Both the position numbers and the translations under genes were made by a program. A stretch of DNA of 64,000 bases, from the NCBI GenBank assembly GCA_902385655.1, contig CABMGO010000005.1, forward strand, positions 184,693 through 248,692, given 5' to 3'. Every line of letters begins with the position of its first letter. Position 1 is the stretch's first letter. This document shows positions 32,536 through 41,346 of this stretch, piece by piece. The notes beneath the pieces were generated by a model. The model was not told the DNA's origin. It worked only from the letters and a program-made list of their open reading frames with translations, and made no database searches. The stretch is from an uncultured archaeon. GTDB taxonomy: Archaea; Nanobdellota; Nanobdellia; Pacearchaeales; GW2011-AR1.

Positions 32536-33190
32536 ATTTAAGTGCCCGTATAAATGTAAAAAGGATTATCAAGAATGATGCCAATTCTAAAATGTGAGTA
32601 TCTGCATAATTTATGTAAGAATCATTTGTAAACATCATAAGCACGTTCGCAAAGAATAAAAGAACAAATGCACCGAAAATAGATAATGTGCTACCAACAC
32701 CATTCTTCCTAAAAGTATTCAAGTAATAGACACAAATATAGACTAAGATAATAGAAGATATAGAATAAACGGCCATAGCCTTATCAAAAGAAAATAAGAT
32801 TGCAAGAGAAGAAATCAAAAGCAAAGCAGAATAAAGTTTAGGATCCTCAACTTTGCAAGTCATATAAAATAAAGTAACAAGCCCAGCCATAAAAAGCAAA
32901 ATATGTGAATAGATTCCCACCACGCTAAATAAATTTATTTCATTCAAAATTAATACTTTCGTAGATTCTGTAAGCTCTTGTACTAAAAAAACATTGATAA
33001 TGGACCAAATAAAGTAAGACAAAGAAATTAAAATAAATGAAGTACCAAATAATCCAAATTCCCTTTGCTTAGTTGTCCTATAAATTTTCAAAGAGTAAAA
33101 AGCAACAAAGAAAGCAATAATCCCAAATAAAACTTCTAGACAGATATCATAACCAAAAAACCAATTAGGAATTGTATATATGTGAGTCAT
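32516..33190 (-). CDS. Multi-pass membrane protein (about seven TM)
   Basis: 224 residues with about seven hydrophobic segments (for example CLEVLFGIIAFFVAFYSL, HILLFMAGLVTLFYM, AFVLLFFANVLMMF and LASFLIILFTFI) and a basic end ALKYGKKEK. Arrangement resembles small 7TM sensor-like proteins. Overlaps the wHTH gene by 20 nt. A membrane sensor paired with a regulator is an inference. Confidence 0.55.
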   Translation of the reverse strand: MTHIYTIPNWFFGYDICLEVLFGIIAFFVAFYSLKIYRTTKQREFGLFGTSFILISLSYFIWSIINVFLVQELTESTKVLILNEINLFSVVGIYSHILLFMAGLVTLFYMTCKVEDPKLYSALLLISSLAILFSFDKAMAVYSISSIILVYICVYYLNTFRKNGVGSTLSIFGAFVLLFFANVLMMFTNDSYINYADTHILELASFLIILFTFIRALKYGKKEK

Positions 33191-33241
33191 ATTATAATCA
33201 TACCTATAAAGTTTTTAAGTATTGTGAAAATCAAATCTAAA

Positions 33242-34249
33242 TTAACTTCCGCACTGAGCAGCAGAACTATCAGAAGCACTTGTTCCGTAACCAAATCCAG
33301 GACTAGTTTGTGCAGTTGGAAGAGAAGTAGAACATTCGCTTGGTGCAGTTGTGAAAGCTCCACAAACAGCAGCCAAAACAGCTGAAGGACTTCTTCCAGC
33401 TTGTGCCTCAACACCATTGATTATTAATGTAGGTGAACCTTGAACACCATATTTTTGATTATCACTAGCATCAATAGCAAAAGGAGGATATTGACTAGTA
33501 CTTGCTTTAACTGTAGCATTTATCTGATAGTCTGAATCAGTCTTCTTCACACAAGCATCCAGCATTGCAGTATTAACACTCGCGTTCTTTAAACAGCTTA
33601 CTCTATCGCCGTTTCCAAGGAAACATTGAAGGTAACTTAAGTATTTGGAATTCTGTTCTTTTTGTATACAATATTGAACAACATTTTCATCTGTTTCTTT
33701 TTGACCATGCATAGTATAGCTAACCCATCTTACTTTGAAATCAATCTTGCTTCCAAGTAAAGAAACAACTGGAAGCATAGCTTTTTCCATTTGAGTTCCA
33801 AAAGGACAATAAGACATAACAAATAAATCAACTACCGGTTTGTCAGATTTAGGAATATTAGCAGTTTGAGTTTGAGTATTTGTATTAGTATTAGTATTTG
33901 TAGAAGGTTTAGTAGAAGTTATAGGTAAAATAGATGAGGTGAAATATTTTCCATCTTTAGTGATATAGAATGTACCAGTTTGTCCTTGGATTTCAGCGCT
34001 AACTGCATAAAGACTTCCTTGACTTGTTACGTTCAAGACATTTAGAGTTACTCCTTGAGATTCAGCAAAGTTAGTAAGAATTTGTCCAGCTTGTTTAGCT
34101 GAAACTTTATTCATTCCATTAAAAACTAAAACAGCTAATAATAAAATAGCTAAAGCAACAGTCGCAACCATCCAAAAGTTAACTTTCATTTTCTTAACGG
34201 AAGATTCATGATGTTCATGCTCAACACTGTGCTCTTTTTTTTCAACCAT
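33242..34249 (-). CDS. Membrane-anchored DsbA-like thioredoxin-fold protein
   Basis: 335 residues from ATG 34249 (TATA box near 34275). A His/Glu-rich cytoplasmic N-terminus, one membrane anchor (VATVALAILLLAVLVF), a small external beta domain, a Thr/Asn linker (STNTNTNTNTQTQT), then a DsbA-type domain with VMSYCPFGTQMEKAM, the KVRWVSY strand and the cis-Pro loop VQGSPTLIING. The active site is CPFG, so it lacks the second Cys of CxxC. Several other cysteines follow, including the C-terminal QCGS. Probably extracytoplasmic thiol chemistry. Confidence 0.75.
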   Translation of the reverse strand: MVEKKEHSVEHEHHESSVKKMKVNFWMVATVALAILLLAVLVFNGMNKVSAKQAGQILTNFAESQGVTLNVLNVTSQGSLYAVSAEIQGQTGTFYITKDGKYFTSSILPITSTKPSTNTNTNTNTQTQTANIPKSDKPVVDLFVMSYCPFGTQMEKAMLPVVSLLGSKIDFKVRWVSYTMHGQKETDENVVQYCIQKEQNSKYLSYLQCFLGNGDRVSCLKNASVNTAMLDACVKKTDSDYQINATVKASTSQYPPFAIDASDNQKYGVQGSPTLIINGVEAQAGRSPSAVLAAVCGAFTTAPSECSTSLPTAQTSPGFGYGTSASDSSAAQCGS

Positions 34250-34371
34250 AAATTCATTTTTGTAATGCGTCTTTATAAATCTTATGAAAAATAAATCCGT
34301 ACTTATTTCAAATAATATATTATATTCTAGTATCAATTTATTTAAATAATCACAAAATTCCTAGAAGAGCT

Positions 34372-35766
34372 ATGAAAGTAGAGGTATTGAAACCAAGTTT
34401 CAAAGTAAAAGAGAGTGGACTCGAATTTAGTCCCGAAGTATTGGCTGCAATTTTTGCAAGATATAGTAGAAATGGCGAGGGAATCACAGACATATTAAAG
34501 GGACTTGAGAAAACACCAGTAGACAAATTTCAAGATGCTGTTTGGAAATGGTTAGATTACGGTCATGCGAGCATCGGAGGCCTTACTGGAGGAATTCCTA
34601 CTGGAGTCGACAGAGTCTCGATGTTAATACCTTATTTGGGATTTTTTTTACAACCAAAACAAGACGGCCAAGAAACTAGCACAAGATATGTAGAATTTAA
34701 ACCGGAAGGACTTGAAAAGCCGAGCGAGTTTGGAATACCTGAGAGATTTCATCAGGAGTGGTATAGAGTAATGTTAGAAGGATTTGCAATAAATAAAGAT
34801 CTTACAGCTAAACTTGATGAGCTAGGAAAAAATAATCCCGAACTTGCAAAAATTCCTTCAACCGCAAATGATAAAGTAAGAACAAGAATGATAAAAAATT
34901 TTGGATTTGACAGATCTAGATATACTTTGCCCGTCGCTGGATTAACAAATTTTGGAATGGTCATGACTGCAAGAGAATGGACACAAACAATTCAGTACTT
35001 AGATAGTTTTGATATAAAAAGTTCAAGAGATCTTGCAGGAATGTTAAGAGAAGGAATTACTGAAGTCGCACCGAAACTTATGAAACATAGTTTTGGAACA
35101 GACAGAACAAGAAGTTTTGCTGACGACTTTTTAGACAGAGGAGTTCAGTATCTTTTAAGAAATGGGGTAAATACCTCTCAAGCCCAAGATGAAGTTATTG
35201 TAGAAGTGCATAATCCAGTAAGGTCAGGCTATATACATCCAGAATTAACTGATGAACAATTAATGGATCTTTCTTTCAAAGGAAAGCAGAACAGATATGA
35301 CTTTGCAAAAGGCCTTGCTGAAAAAACTTTTGTTTCAATATTATGGAATAACATGGCTATCGCAGAAGCAAGAGATATTAACAGACAAAGACCGTGCAAA
35401 AAAGACACACTTTTAGCGCCAATCGGATCCTATATGCCAGACATTTCAGTTGAAGAAATGAAAAAGGGCGACGGAAAACTCTATCAAAGATATCAAAGAT
35501 TTTTAGATGATCGAGCAAAATTAATGACAAGTATATTAAATTCAGAAAATCCTCGAGCCTATACCGGTTGTCTATTGTTGGGAGACCAAACTCCATTTGA
35601 ATTGCATACAACAGGAGATCATCTTGCTTACGTAACTGAATTAAGAACAGGAATTGGAGTTCATTTTAGATACGAAGATCACATGAGACGAGTTCATAAA
35701 CAACTTACTGAAAAAAGACCAGACTTAGCAAAACATATAGTTCTAGGAAAAGGAGAACCTGAGTAA
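34372..35766 (+). CDS. Double-domain ThyX-family (flavin-dependent thymidylate synthase-like) protein
   Basis: 464 residues, about twice a normal ThyX. The first half has GVDRVSMLIPYLGFF then QETSTRY (residues 100-106), the second half of the ThyX signature ExSxRY, but LQP stands where RHR is expected. The second half has NRQRPCKK with R338-Q-R340 as the RxR part, without ExSxRY. Both halves also have the later ThyX region (RYTLPVAGLTNFG; RAYTGCLLLGDQTPF). Family membership is likely; catalytic activity is inferred from context. Zero spacing to thymidylate kinase. Confidence 0.7.
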   Translation: MKVEVLKPSFKVKESGLEFSPEVLAAIFARYSRNGEGITDILKGLEKTPVDKFQDAVWKWLDYGHASIGGLTGGIPTGVDRVSMLIPYLGFFLQPKQDGQETSTRYVEFKPEGLEKPSEFGIPERFHQEWYRVMLEGFAINKDLTAKLDELGKNNPELAKIPSTANDKVRTRMIKNFGFDRSRYTLPVAGLTNFGMVMTAREWTQTIQYLDSFDIKSSRDLAGMLREGITEVAPKLMKHSFGTDRTRSFADDFLDRGVQYLLRNGVNTSQAQDEVIVEVHNPVRSGYIHPELTDEQLMDLSFKGKQNRYDFAKGLAEKTFVSILWNNMAIAEARDINRQRPCKKDTLLAPIGSYMPDISVEEMKKGDGKLYQRYQRFLDDRAKLMTSILNSENPRAYTGCLLLGDQTPFELHTTGDHLAYVTELRTGIGVHFRYEDHMRRVHKQLTEKRPDLAKHIVLGKGEPE

Positions 35767-36444
35767 ATGACTCGAGGAAGATTAATTGTCGTTGAAGGAA
35801 CTGATTGCTCTGGAAAAGAAACCCAAACAAAATTACTTTATGAAAGACTAAGAGCAGAAAATTTTCCAGTTGCTTCAATGTCTTTCCCAAGATATGAAAC
35901 ATCTACTGGAAAAATCGTCGGAGAATGCTATTTAGGAAAATCTGGAAAGTCTTGGTTTGAATCGCCAACAACACTAGACCCGAGAATAGCTTCTTTATAT
36001 TATGCTGCAGATAGACTTGCGGCTAGAGATGAAATAGAAAAAACCCTTGCCTCTGGAACAAATCTTGTGTTAAATAGATACGTAGAATCAAACATGGGAC
36101 ACCAAGGCGGAAAAGCAAAAACACCTGAAGAAAGGGAACAAATAGTTAACTTCATCAGAAATCTAGAATACAAACTTTTAGGTTTACCAAAACCAGATCA
36201 AGTAGTTTTTCTCTATATGCCCTATCAAGTTGGAATGGAATTGAAAAAGGGTAGAGCGGGAATCGCAGATGCACACGAAGCAAGCGAAGAACATCTCAGG
36301 CAAGCAGAACAAGCTTATTTGTGGATTGCGAGAAATTTTAACTGGACAAAAATAAACTGCACAACTGACGGAACATTTGAAGGACTAAGAACAAGAGAAG
36401 AAATAGCTGAAGAAGTTCATTCAGTAGCTCTTAGAGTAATTTAA
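35767..36444 (+). CDS. tmk: Thymidylate kinase
   Basis: 225 residues. P-loop EGTDCSGKETQTKLL, SFPRYET substrate region, NRYVESNMGHQGGK in place of the common DRY motif, and the lid near KKGRAGIADAHE. Converts dTMP to dTDP. Starts immediately after the stop of the ThyX-like gene (no gap), a direct pathway pairing. Somewhat divergent DR(Y/F) motif (NRY). Confidence 0.88.
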   Translation: MTRGRLIVVEGTDCSGKETQTKLLYERLRAENFPVASMSFPRYETSTGKIVGECYLGKSGKSWFESPTTLDPRIASLYYAADRLAARDEIEKTLASGTNLVLNRYVESNMGHQGGKAKTPEEREQIVNFIRNLEYKLLGLPKPDQVVFLYMPYQVGMELKKGRAGIADAHEASEEHLRQAEQAYLWIARNFNWTKINCTTDGTFEGLRTREEIAEEVHSVALRVI

Positions 36445-36468
36445 TTACCAAAAAAGTGGTAACACAAG

Positions 36469-36476
36469 TTTAAATA
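36469..36476 (+). promoter_or_regulatory. TATA box, candidate nrdR-nrdJ promoter
   Basis: TTTAAATA in the 242-nt gap before nrdR; a second candidate is TTTAAAAG around 36508-36515. Either predicts a leader of about 150-190 nt, unusually long for this genome, carrying the structured elements below. Confidence 0.35.
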
Positions 36477-36534
36477 CTAAACACATCTCAAACACTACAT
36501 ATTGTGGTTTAAAAGACATAAAAACACAATAGAT

Positions 36535-36561
36535 AGTGTCTTCGACACTTCGATAAAATCG
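36535..36561 (+). promoter_or_regulatory. Two perfect hairpins at the 5' side of the nrdR leader
   Basis: AGTGTC-TTC-GACACT (36535-36549) and CGAT-AAA-ATCG (36551-36561), directly before the conserved element at 36568. Like the hairpins before rps12 they have 3-nt loops. Confidence 0.45.
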
Positions 36562-36567
36562 TATAAA

Positions 36568-36655
36568 GGACGTTTTTTGAATAACGCCAAACCTTCGGTT
36601 TGGTCAAAAAAGTCCGATAGCGGTAACTCGACAACTTTGTTGCTCGTTACCTTGC
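36568..36655 (+). promoter_or_regulatory. Conserved structured leader element, copy upstream of nrdR
   Basis: GGAC-GTTTTTTGA, hairpin CCAAACC-TTC-GGTTTGG (36587-36603), TCAAAAAAGTCC (36604-36615), GATAGC, then GGTAAC...GTTACC with an inner CAAC/GTTG pairing, and CTTGC. About 80 percent identical to 12413-12497 with paired changes in the stem. It ends 31 nt before the nrdR ATG, and a further TTGCGAT/ATCGCAA pairing lies between element and start. Confidence 0.65.
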
Positions 36656-36686
36656 GATTTTCCAAAAAAATTCGAAATATCGCAAA

Positions 36687-37127
36687 ATGAGATGCCCATA
36701 TTGCAGCAATGAAGAAACAAAAGTTGTTGATAAAAGAGACACCGAAGGGTTAGCGAGAAGGAGAAGAGAATGCCTCAAGTGTGAAAAAAGATTCACAACA
36801 TACGAAAGAGTTCAACTTGATTTGACTGTAATAAAAAAAGACGGAAAAAAAGAAAAGTTCGATGCTGAAAAATTAAAGAGAGGAGTATGCCGAGCTCTTG
36901 AAAAAAGACCGATAGAAAAAGAAGACATCGAACAAGCAATAATCGAAATCGAGTCAAGAATTTATCGTGTTGCAAAAGATGAAGAAATTCAAACTTCAAA
37001 AATTGGAGAAATAATCATGGACAAACTAAAAAAAATGGACAAGGTAGCATACATCAGATTCGCAAGCGTTTACAGAGAATTTGCAGACCTGGAAGATTTC
37101 AAAAGGGAGATGAAAGAACTAAAATAA
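36687..37127 (+). CDS. nrdR: Ribonucleotide reductase repressor NrdR
   Basis: 146 residues. N-terminal zinc ribbon CPYCSNEE...CLKCEKRFTTYERV, then an ATP-cone domain (VIKKDGKKEKFDAEKLKRGV). NrdR senses ATP/dATP and represses RNR genes. It lies 1 nt upstream of nrdJ, the expected target and operon partner. Common in bacteria and patchy in archaea, so transfer is possible. The leader carries the structured element. Confidence 0.95.
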   Translation: MRCPYCSNEETKVVDKRDTEGLARRRRECLKCEKRFTTYERVQLDLTVIKKDGKKEKFDAEKLKRGVCRALEKRPIEKEDIEQAIIEIESRIYRVAKDEEIQTSKIGEIIMDKLKKMDKVAYIRFASVYREFADLEDFKREMKELK

Positions 37128-37128
37128 A

Positions 37129-40100
37129 ATGAAAACACAAATAGTAAAATATTCGCCAGAAAAATCAAGAGGTCATGAAATAGGAAGAACAGGAACACCT
37201 TACGTAGCGAGTGCTGAAGGAGTTTATCCTGAAAATGGCTTAAAATTCAATCCAGTATTTTCAAATCCTGCAGTAAATAATCCATTTGAGTGGAGCCCAT
37301 ATGCTGGAAGTAAATTGGAATACGAATTAAGAACTGCATCAATAACGGACGATACTGGAAAAGAAATATTTAAACAACATGGAATAGAAGTTCCAAAATC
37401 CTGGTCTCCTTTAGCAACAAATGTAGTCGCTTCAAAATATTTTTACGGAGATAATGCAGTTGCAGGAGATCGTGAACAATCTGTTCCAGCATTAATTGAC
37501 AGAGTCGCACGAACAATAACTGACATGGGTGTCAAAGACGGATACTTTGCTTCCCAACAAGATGCTCAAACATTTTATAGAGAATTGGTATCTTTAACAG
37601 TTGACCAATTTGGATCTTTTAATTCGCCAGTTTGGTTCAACACTGGACTTTTCCATCAATATGGAGTTGGAAAAACAAGTGGCGCAGGAAATTTCTATTA
37701 TGATAAAGAAACTGGGGAAACCAAACAAGCAGCAACGCAATATGAAAAACCACAAGTATCAGCATGTTTTATTCAAAGTGTAGATGACACTATGGAAAGC
37801 CTTATGGCGCTAGCAACTAGCGAAGCTATGCTTTTCAAATATGGTTCCGGTTCAGGAACAAATTTATCTTCAATAAGAAGTACAAAAGAAAAATTATCTG
37901 GAGGAGGAACACCTTCTGGACCACTTTCTTTCTTAAAAATTTATGATGCTGTTGCAGGAGTAGTTAAGTCTGGCGGAAAAACAAGAAGAGCAGCAAAGAT
38001 GAACACATTAGATGACTGGCATCCAGATATCAAAGAATTTATCGAAGCAAAAACAATTGAAGAAAAGAAAGCTTGGGCGTTAATTGAACAAGGCTATTCT
38101 GGAGATTTCAATGGTCCTGCATATGGTTCTGTAGATTTTCAAAATGAAAATTTATCAGTAAGACTTTCCGATGAATTCATGAAAGCAGTAAAAGAGGACA
38201 GAAAATGGAAAACCCATTTCGTTACAGATTCTGCAAAAGAAGGACCAACATATAGGGCAAGAGATTTATTAAAATGGATAGCAGAAGGAACTTGGACTTG
38301 CGGAGATCCAGGAGTTCAATATCATGACACAATAAACAGAGGAAACACAGTTTCAAATACTGGGAAAATAAATTGTTCAAACCCATGTTCTGAATATATG
38401 TTTTTAGATGATACTGCATGTAATCTTGCATCACTTAACTTGCATAGATTTGTAAAATCCGACGGAACATTTGATGTAGCGAGATACAAGAGTGCAGTAG
38501 AAGTTTTTATCACCGCACAAGAAATTATAATAGACAACGCATCCTATCCTACTCAAGATATAGCAAGAAATTCTCACATTTATAGAACGCTCGGATTAGG
38601 ATATGCAAATCTCGGCGGACTTCTTATGTCAAGGGGCCTAGCATATGGATCCGATGAAGGAAGAGAAGTAGCAAAGGCAGTAACAGCTTTGATGCATAAT
38701 CAAGCATATTTGCAATCTGCAAGAATCGCTTCAAGAAAAGGAACCTTTGAAGATTATGAGAAAAATAAACAGCCCATGATGCAAGTTGTAAAAAGACACA
38801 AAGAAGAAACTGATAAAATTAATCCAGAGTTAGTTCCTGCAGAAATGAGAGAAGTTGTATCTGCAGCAAGACAAGCAGGACTCGAAATGATTTTAGAAGG
38901 AGAAAGACATGGATTTAGAAACGCACAAGTTACAGTACTTGCTCCAACTGGAACAATTGGTTTCATGATGGATGCTGACACAACAGGAATAGAACCAGAT
39001 TTAGGATTAGTAAAATACAAAAATCTCGCCGGAGGAGGAATGTTAAAGATTGCTAACAGAATGGTAGCCCCCGGACTCAAGAGACTAGGTTACTCTCCTG
39101 AAGAAGTTCAAGCAATAACAAAGTATATTGAAGAACAAGACACTATCGAAGGAGCTCCGGGATTAAAAGAAGAACATCTTCCAGTATTTGATTGTTCGTT
39201 CAAACCAAAGAAAGGAAAAAGATCTATCCATTATAGAGATCACATTAAAATGATGGCAGCAGTCCAACCATTTTTATCTGGTGCAATTTCAAAAACAGTA
39301 AATCTACCTAGCGACGCTACAGTCGAAGATGTTATGCAAACTTATCTAGAAGCTTATGATTTGGGATTAAAAGCAGTTGCATTATACAGAGATGGTTGCA
39401 AGAGATCTCAGCCAGTCTCGACCGGAAAAGTAGAGGAAAAAAAGGAAGAAGTTGATCTTGGAAAATTAGAAAAAATGTTAGCTGGAATGGGAAAAAGAAT
39501 TGTTTCAGTAGAAACTCAGGTAGAAGAAGTTCAAAAACTTCCAACCCAAATGAGGGAAAGACTTCCACAACATAGACTGGCAGTAACTACAAAATATGAC
39601 ATGGGAACAGAGCATGAATTTTACATAACAACAGGATTTTATGACGACGGAAGAATCGGAGAAACATTCCTTACGGCATCTAAAGAAGGAAGCTTTGCAA
39701 ATGGCATGGCCGATATTGCGTCTACATTTATTTCAATGGTTTTACAAAATGGAACACCAGTACAAAAAGTTGCAGAACATTTAGTTGGAACAAATTTTGA
39801 GCCTTCCGGATGGGTAGCACCAAGAAGCGAGGGGGGCCTGCTTGCGTCCCTAATTAAAAATCCAGTACAGGGAAGAGTAAACTCTGTTGGAGAATTATTG
39901 GGAAAACATCTTTTAGTTGCACAAGATTTGGGATATGAGCTTTCAGGAAGAATACAAGGAACAAACACTGCTCAAGAAAAACCAACACCAGCGGTTGTCG
40001 CAACTCAAGCACCTTTAATAGCAGATTCTTCAGGAAAAGATGAAAAGACATTACGAGAAGAACAAGAATATGCAGAATTTATGAAAGGAAAAGAACCGGG

Positions 40101-40203
40101 AAAAATCTGTCCTCTCTGTCAAAGAAGAATGGCGAAAATAGATAATCATTGCACAGAAGCATGTATTTGCGGAAACATAAGCAAAGAAGGTTGTTCTGGT
40201 TAA
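37129..40203 (+). CDS. nrdJ: Adenosylcobalamin-dependent (class II) ribonucleotide reductase
   Basis: 1024 residues. NSPVWFNTGL, QVSACFIQSVDDTMESL (first active-site Cys), GSGSGTNLSSIRS, NCSNPCSEYMFLDDTACNLASLN (radical Cys region) and APTGTIGFMMD, followed by a TSCPD domain and a C-terminal Cys-rich tail (CPLCQRRM...CTEACICGN). Makes deoxynucleotides without oxygen; B12 must come from outside or from salvage, as no cobalamin genes are visible here. Operon with nrdR. Confidence 0.95.
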   Translation: MKTQIVKYSPEKSRGHEIGRTGTPYVASAEGVYPENGLKFNPVFSNPAVNNPFEWSPYAGSKLEYELRTASITDDTGKEIFKQHGIEVPKSWSPLATNVVASKYFYGDNAVAGDREQSVPALIDRVARTITDMGVKDGYFASQQDAQTFYRELVSLTVDQFGSFNSPVWFNTGLFHQYGVGKTSGAGNFYYDKETGETKQAATQYEKPQVSACFIQSVDDTMESLMALATSEAMLFKYGSGSGTNLSSIRSTKEKLSGGGTPSGPLSFLKIYDAVAGVVKSGGKTRRAAKMNTLDDWHPDIKEFIEAKTIEEKKAWALIEQGYSGDFNGPAYGSVDFQNENLSVRLSDEFMKAVKEDRKWKTHFVTDSAKEGPTYRARDLLKWIAEGTWTCGDPGVQYHDTINRGNTVSNTGKINCSNPCSEYMFLDDTACNLASLNLHRFVKSDGTFDVARYKSAVEVFITAQEIIIDNASYPTQDIARNSHIYRTLGLGYANLGGLLMSRGLAYGSDEGREVAKAVTALMHNQAYLQSARIASRKGTFEDYEKNKQPMMQVVKRHKEETDKINPELVPAEMREVVSAARQAGLEMILEGERHGFRNAQVTVLAPTGTIGFMMDADTTGIEPDLGLVKYKNLAGGGMLKIANRMVAPGLKRLGYSPEEVQAITKYIEEQDTIEGAPGLKEEHLPVFDCSFKPKKGKRSIHYRDHIKMMAAVQPFLSGAISKTVNLPSDATVEDVMQTYLEAYDLGLKAVALYRDGCKRSQPVSTGKVEEKKEEVDLGKLEKMLAGMGKRIVSVETQVEEVQKLPTQMRERLPQHRLAVTTKYDMGTEHEFYITTGFYDDGRIGETFLTASKEGSFANGMADIASTFISMVLQNGTPVQKVAEHLVGTNFEPSGWVAPRSEGGLLASLIKNPVQGRVNSVGELLGKHLLVAQDLGYELSGRIQGTNTAQEKPTPAVVATQAPLIADSSGKDEKTLREEQEYAEFMKGKEPGKICPLCQRRMAKIDNHCTEACICGNISKEGCSG

Positions 40204-40261
40204 TTCAATCTCTATATTCGTATACAACAATCCTTTAAAAAATAATTAGTATGTCTTTTTC

Positions 40262-41290
40262 ATGTTTATCGGACTAACTGGGAGTTTATCGGCAGGAAAA
40301 GGAGTTATTGCCACTTTTCTTAAGAAGAAAGGATTCGTTTACATTTCTTTGTCAGACGAATTACGAGAATACTTGAAAGAAAATAAAATCCAAATTACTA
40401 GAGAAAATCTTCAAAATGAAGGTAACAAACTCAGAACAAAAAAAGGAAACGATGTGCTTGCAAAAATGGCTTCTGAAAAAATAAAGAATCAAGAATACAA
40501 AAATGCCATTATAGACGGAATAAGAAATCCTGCAGAAGTTCTTCACCTTCAAAAAAATATTAAAAATTTCTTCTTAGTCGCAGTAGATGCTCCAGCCGAA
40601 GTAAGGTTCAAAAGAATGCTAGCAAGAAATAGAGAAAGTGATCCAAAAAATATAAAAGATTTTTTGAAGGTTGATGCAAGAGATAAAGGAAAAGGAGAAG
40701 AGAAATCTGGACAGCAAGTAGGTGCTTGTATGAAACTAGCAAAATTTGTTTTGATAAATGACGGGACTCTTGAAGAAATTAGTAGTAAAATAGAAAGATT
40801 ATACTCTGACATTGAGATGAAAATTCCAAGACCAACTTGGGACGAATATTTTATGGAAATTTGTAGAGCAGTAGGAACTAGAGCCACATGTAACCGTGGA
40901 CGAAGCGGATGTGTCATTGCTAAAGACAAACAAATATTGGTTACAGGTTATGTTGGCGCACCAAGAGGTTTACCTCACTGCGATGAAGTTGGACATTTAA
41001 TGAAAGAAGTTTTACACGAAGACGGAAGAAAATCTTCCCACTGTATGAGAACAGTCCATGCAGAACAAAATGCAATCTGTCAAGCTGCAAGAATGGGAAT
41101 TTCATTAGATAGCGCAACAATCTATTGCAAAATGACTCCCTGCAGAACATGTGCAATGCTAATTATTAACTGCGGAATAAAAAGAGTGGTAAGTGAAAAA
41201 GATTACCAAGATTCTATTGAATCTAAAGAGATGTTTAAAAAAGCAGGAATAGAATTAGAGATATTAAATAAAGAAATAGAAAGATACTAA
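40262..41290 (+). CDS. P-loop kinase-dCMP deaminase fusion protein
   Basis: 342 residues. Residues 1-185: nucleotide-kinase-like domain with Walker A-like GSLSAGKG (the final S/T is absent), ISLSDELR and DGIRNPAEV. Residues 190-342: deoxycytidylate deaminase with the zinc site HAEQNAI and TPCRTCAM, plus a Cys/His-rich insert (GRSGCVIA, HCDEVG). The second domain converts dCMP to dUMP, the substrate of thymidylate synthase. Yeast Dcd1 has a comparable layout. Next to RNR, so part of the DNA-precursor block. Confidence 0.85.
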   Translation: MFIGLTGSLSAGKGVIATFLKKKGFVYISLSDELREYLKENKIQITRENLQNEGNKLRTKKGNDVLAKMASEKIKNQEYKNAIIDGIRNPAEVLHLQKNIKNFFLVAVDAPAEVRFKRMLARNRESDPKNIKDFLKVDARDKGKGEEKSGQQVGACMKLAKFVLINDGTLEEISSKIERLYSDIEMKIPRPTWDEYFMEICRAVGTRATCNRGRSGCVIAKDKQILVTGYVGAPRGLPHCDEVGHLMKEVLHEDGRKSSHCMRTVHAEQNAICQAARMGISLDSATIYCKMTPCRTCAMLIINCGIKRVVSEKDYQDSIESKEMFKKAGIELEILNKEIERY

Positions 41291-41346
41291 GAAAAAACAT
41301 TTATAAAGATGGTAAATAACAAGAAGTTAAATTATGGTGAACAAAG

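Noticed and set aside
36502..36690. A 62-codon open frame before nrdR
   Set aside because: It runs through the conserved structured element, has no protein-like composition, and overlaps the nrdR start. The element explains the sequence better.
38754..39080. Long minus-strand frame inside nrdJ (108 codons), and similar frames opposite rpoA, cdc48 and fen
   Set aside because: They lie fully inside well-conserved genes on the other strand and show no independent start signals or known motifs.
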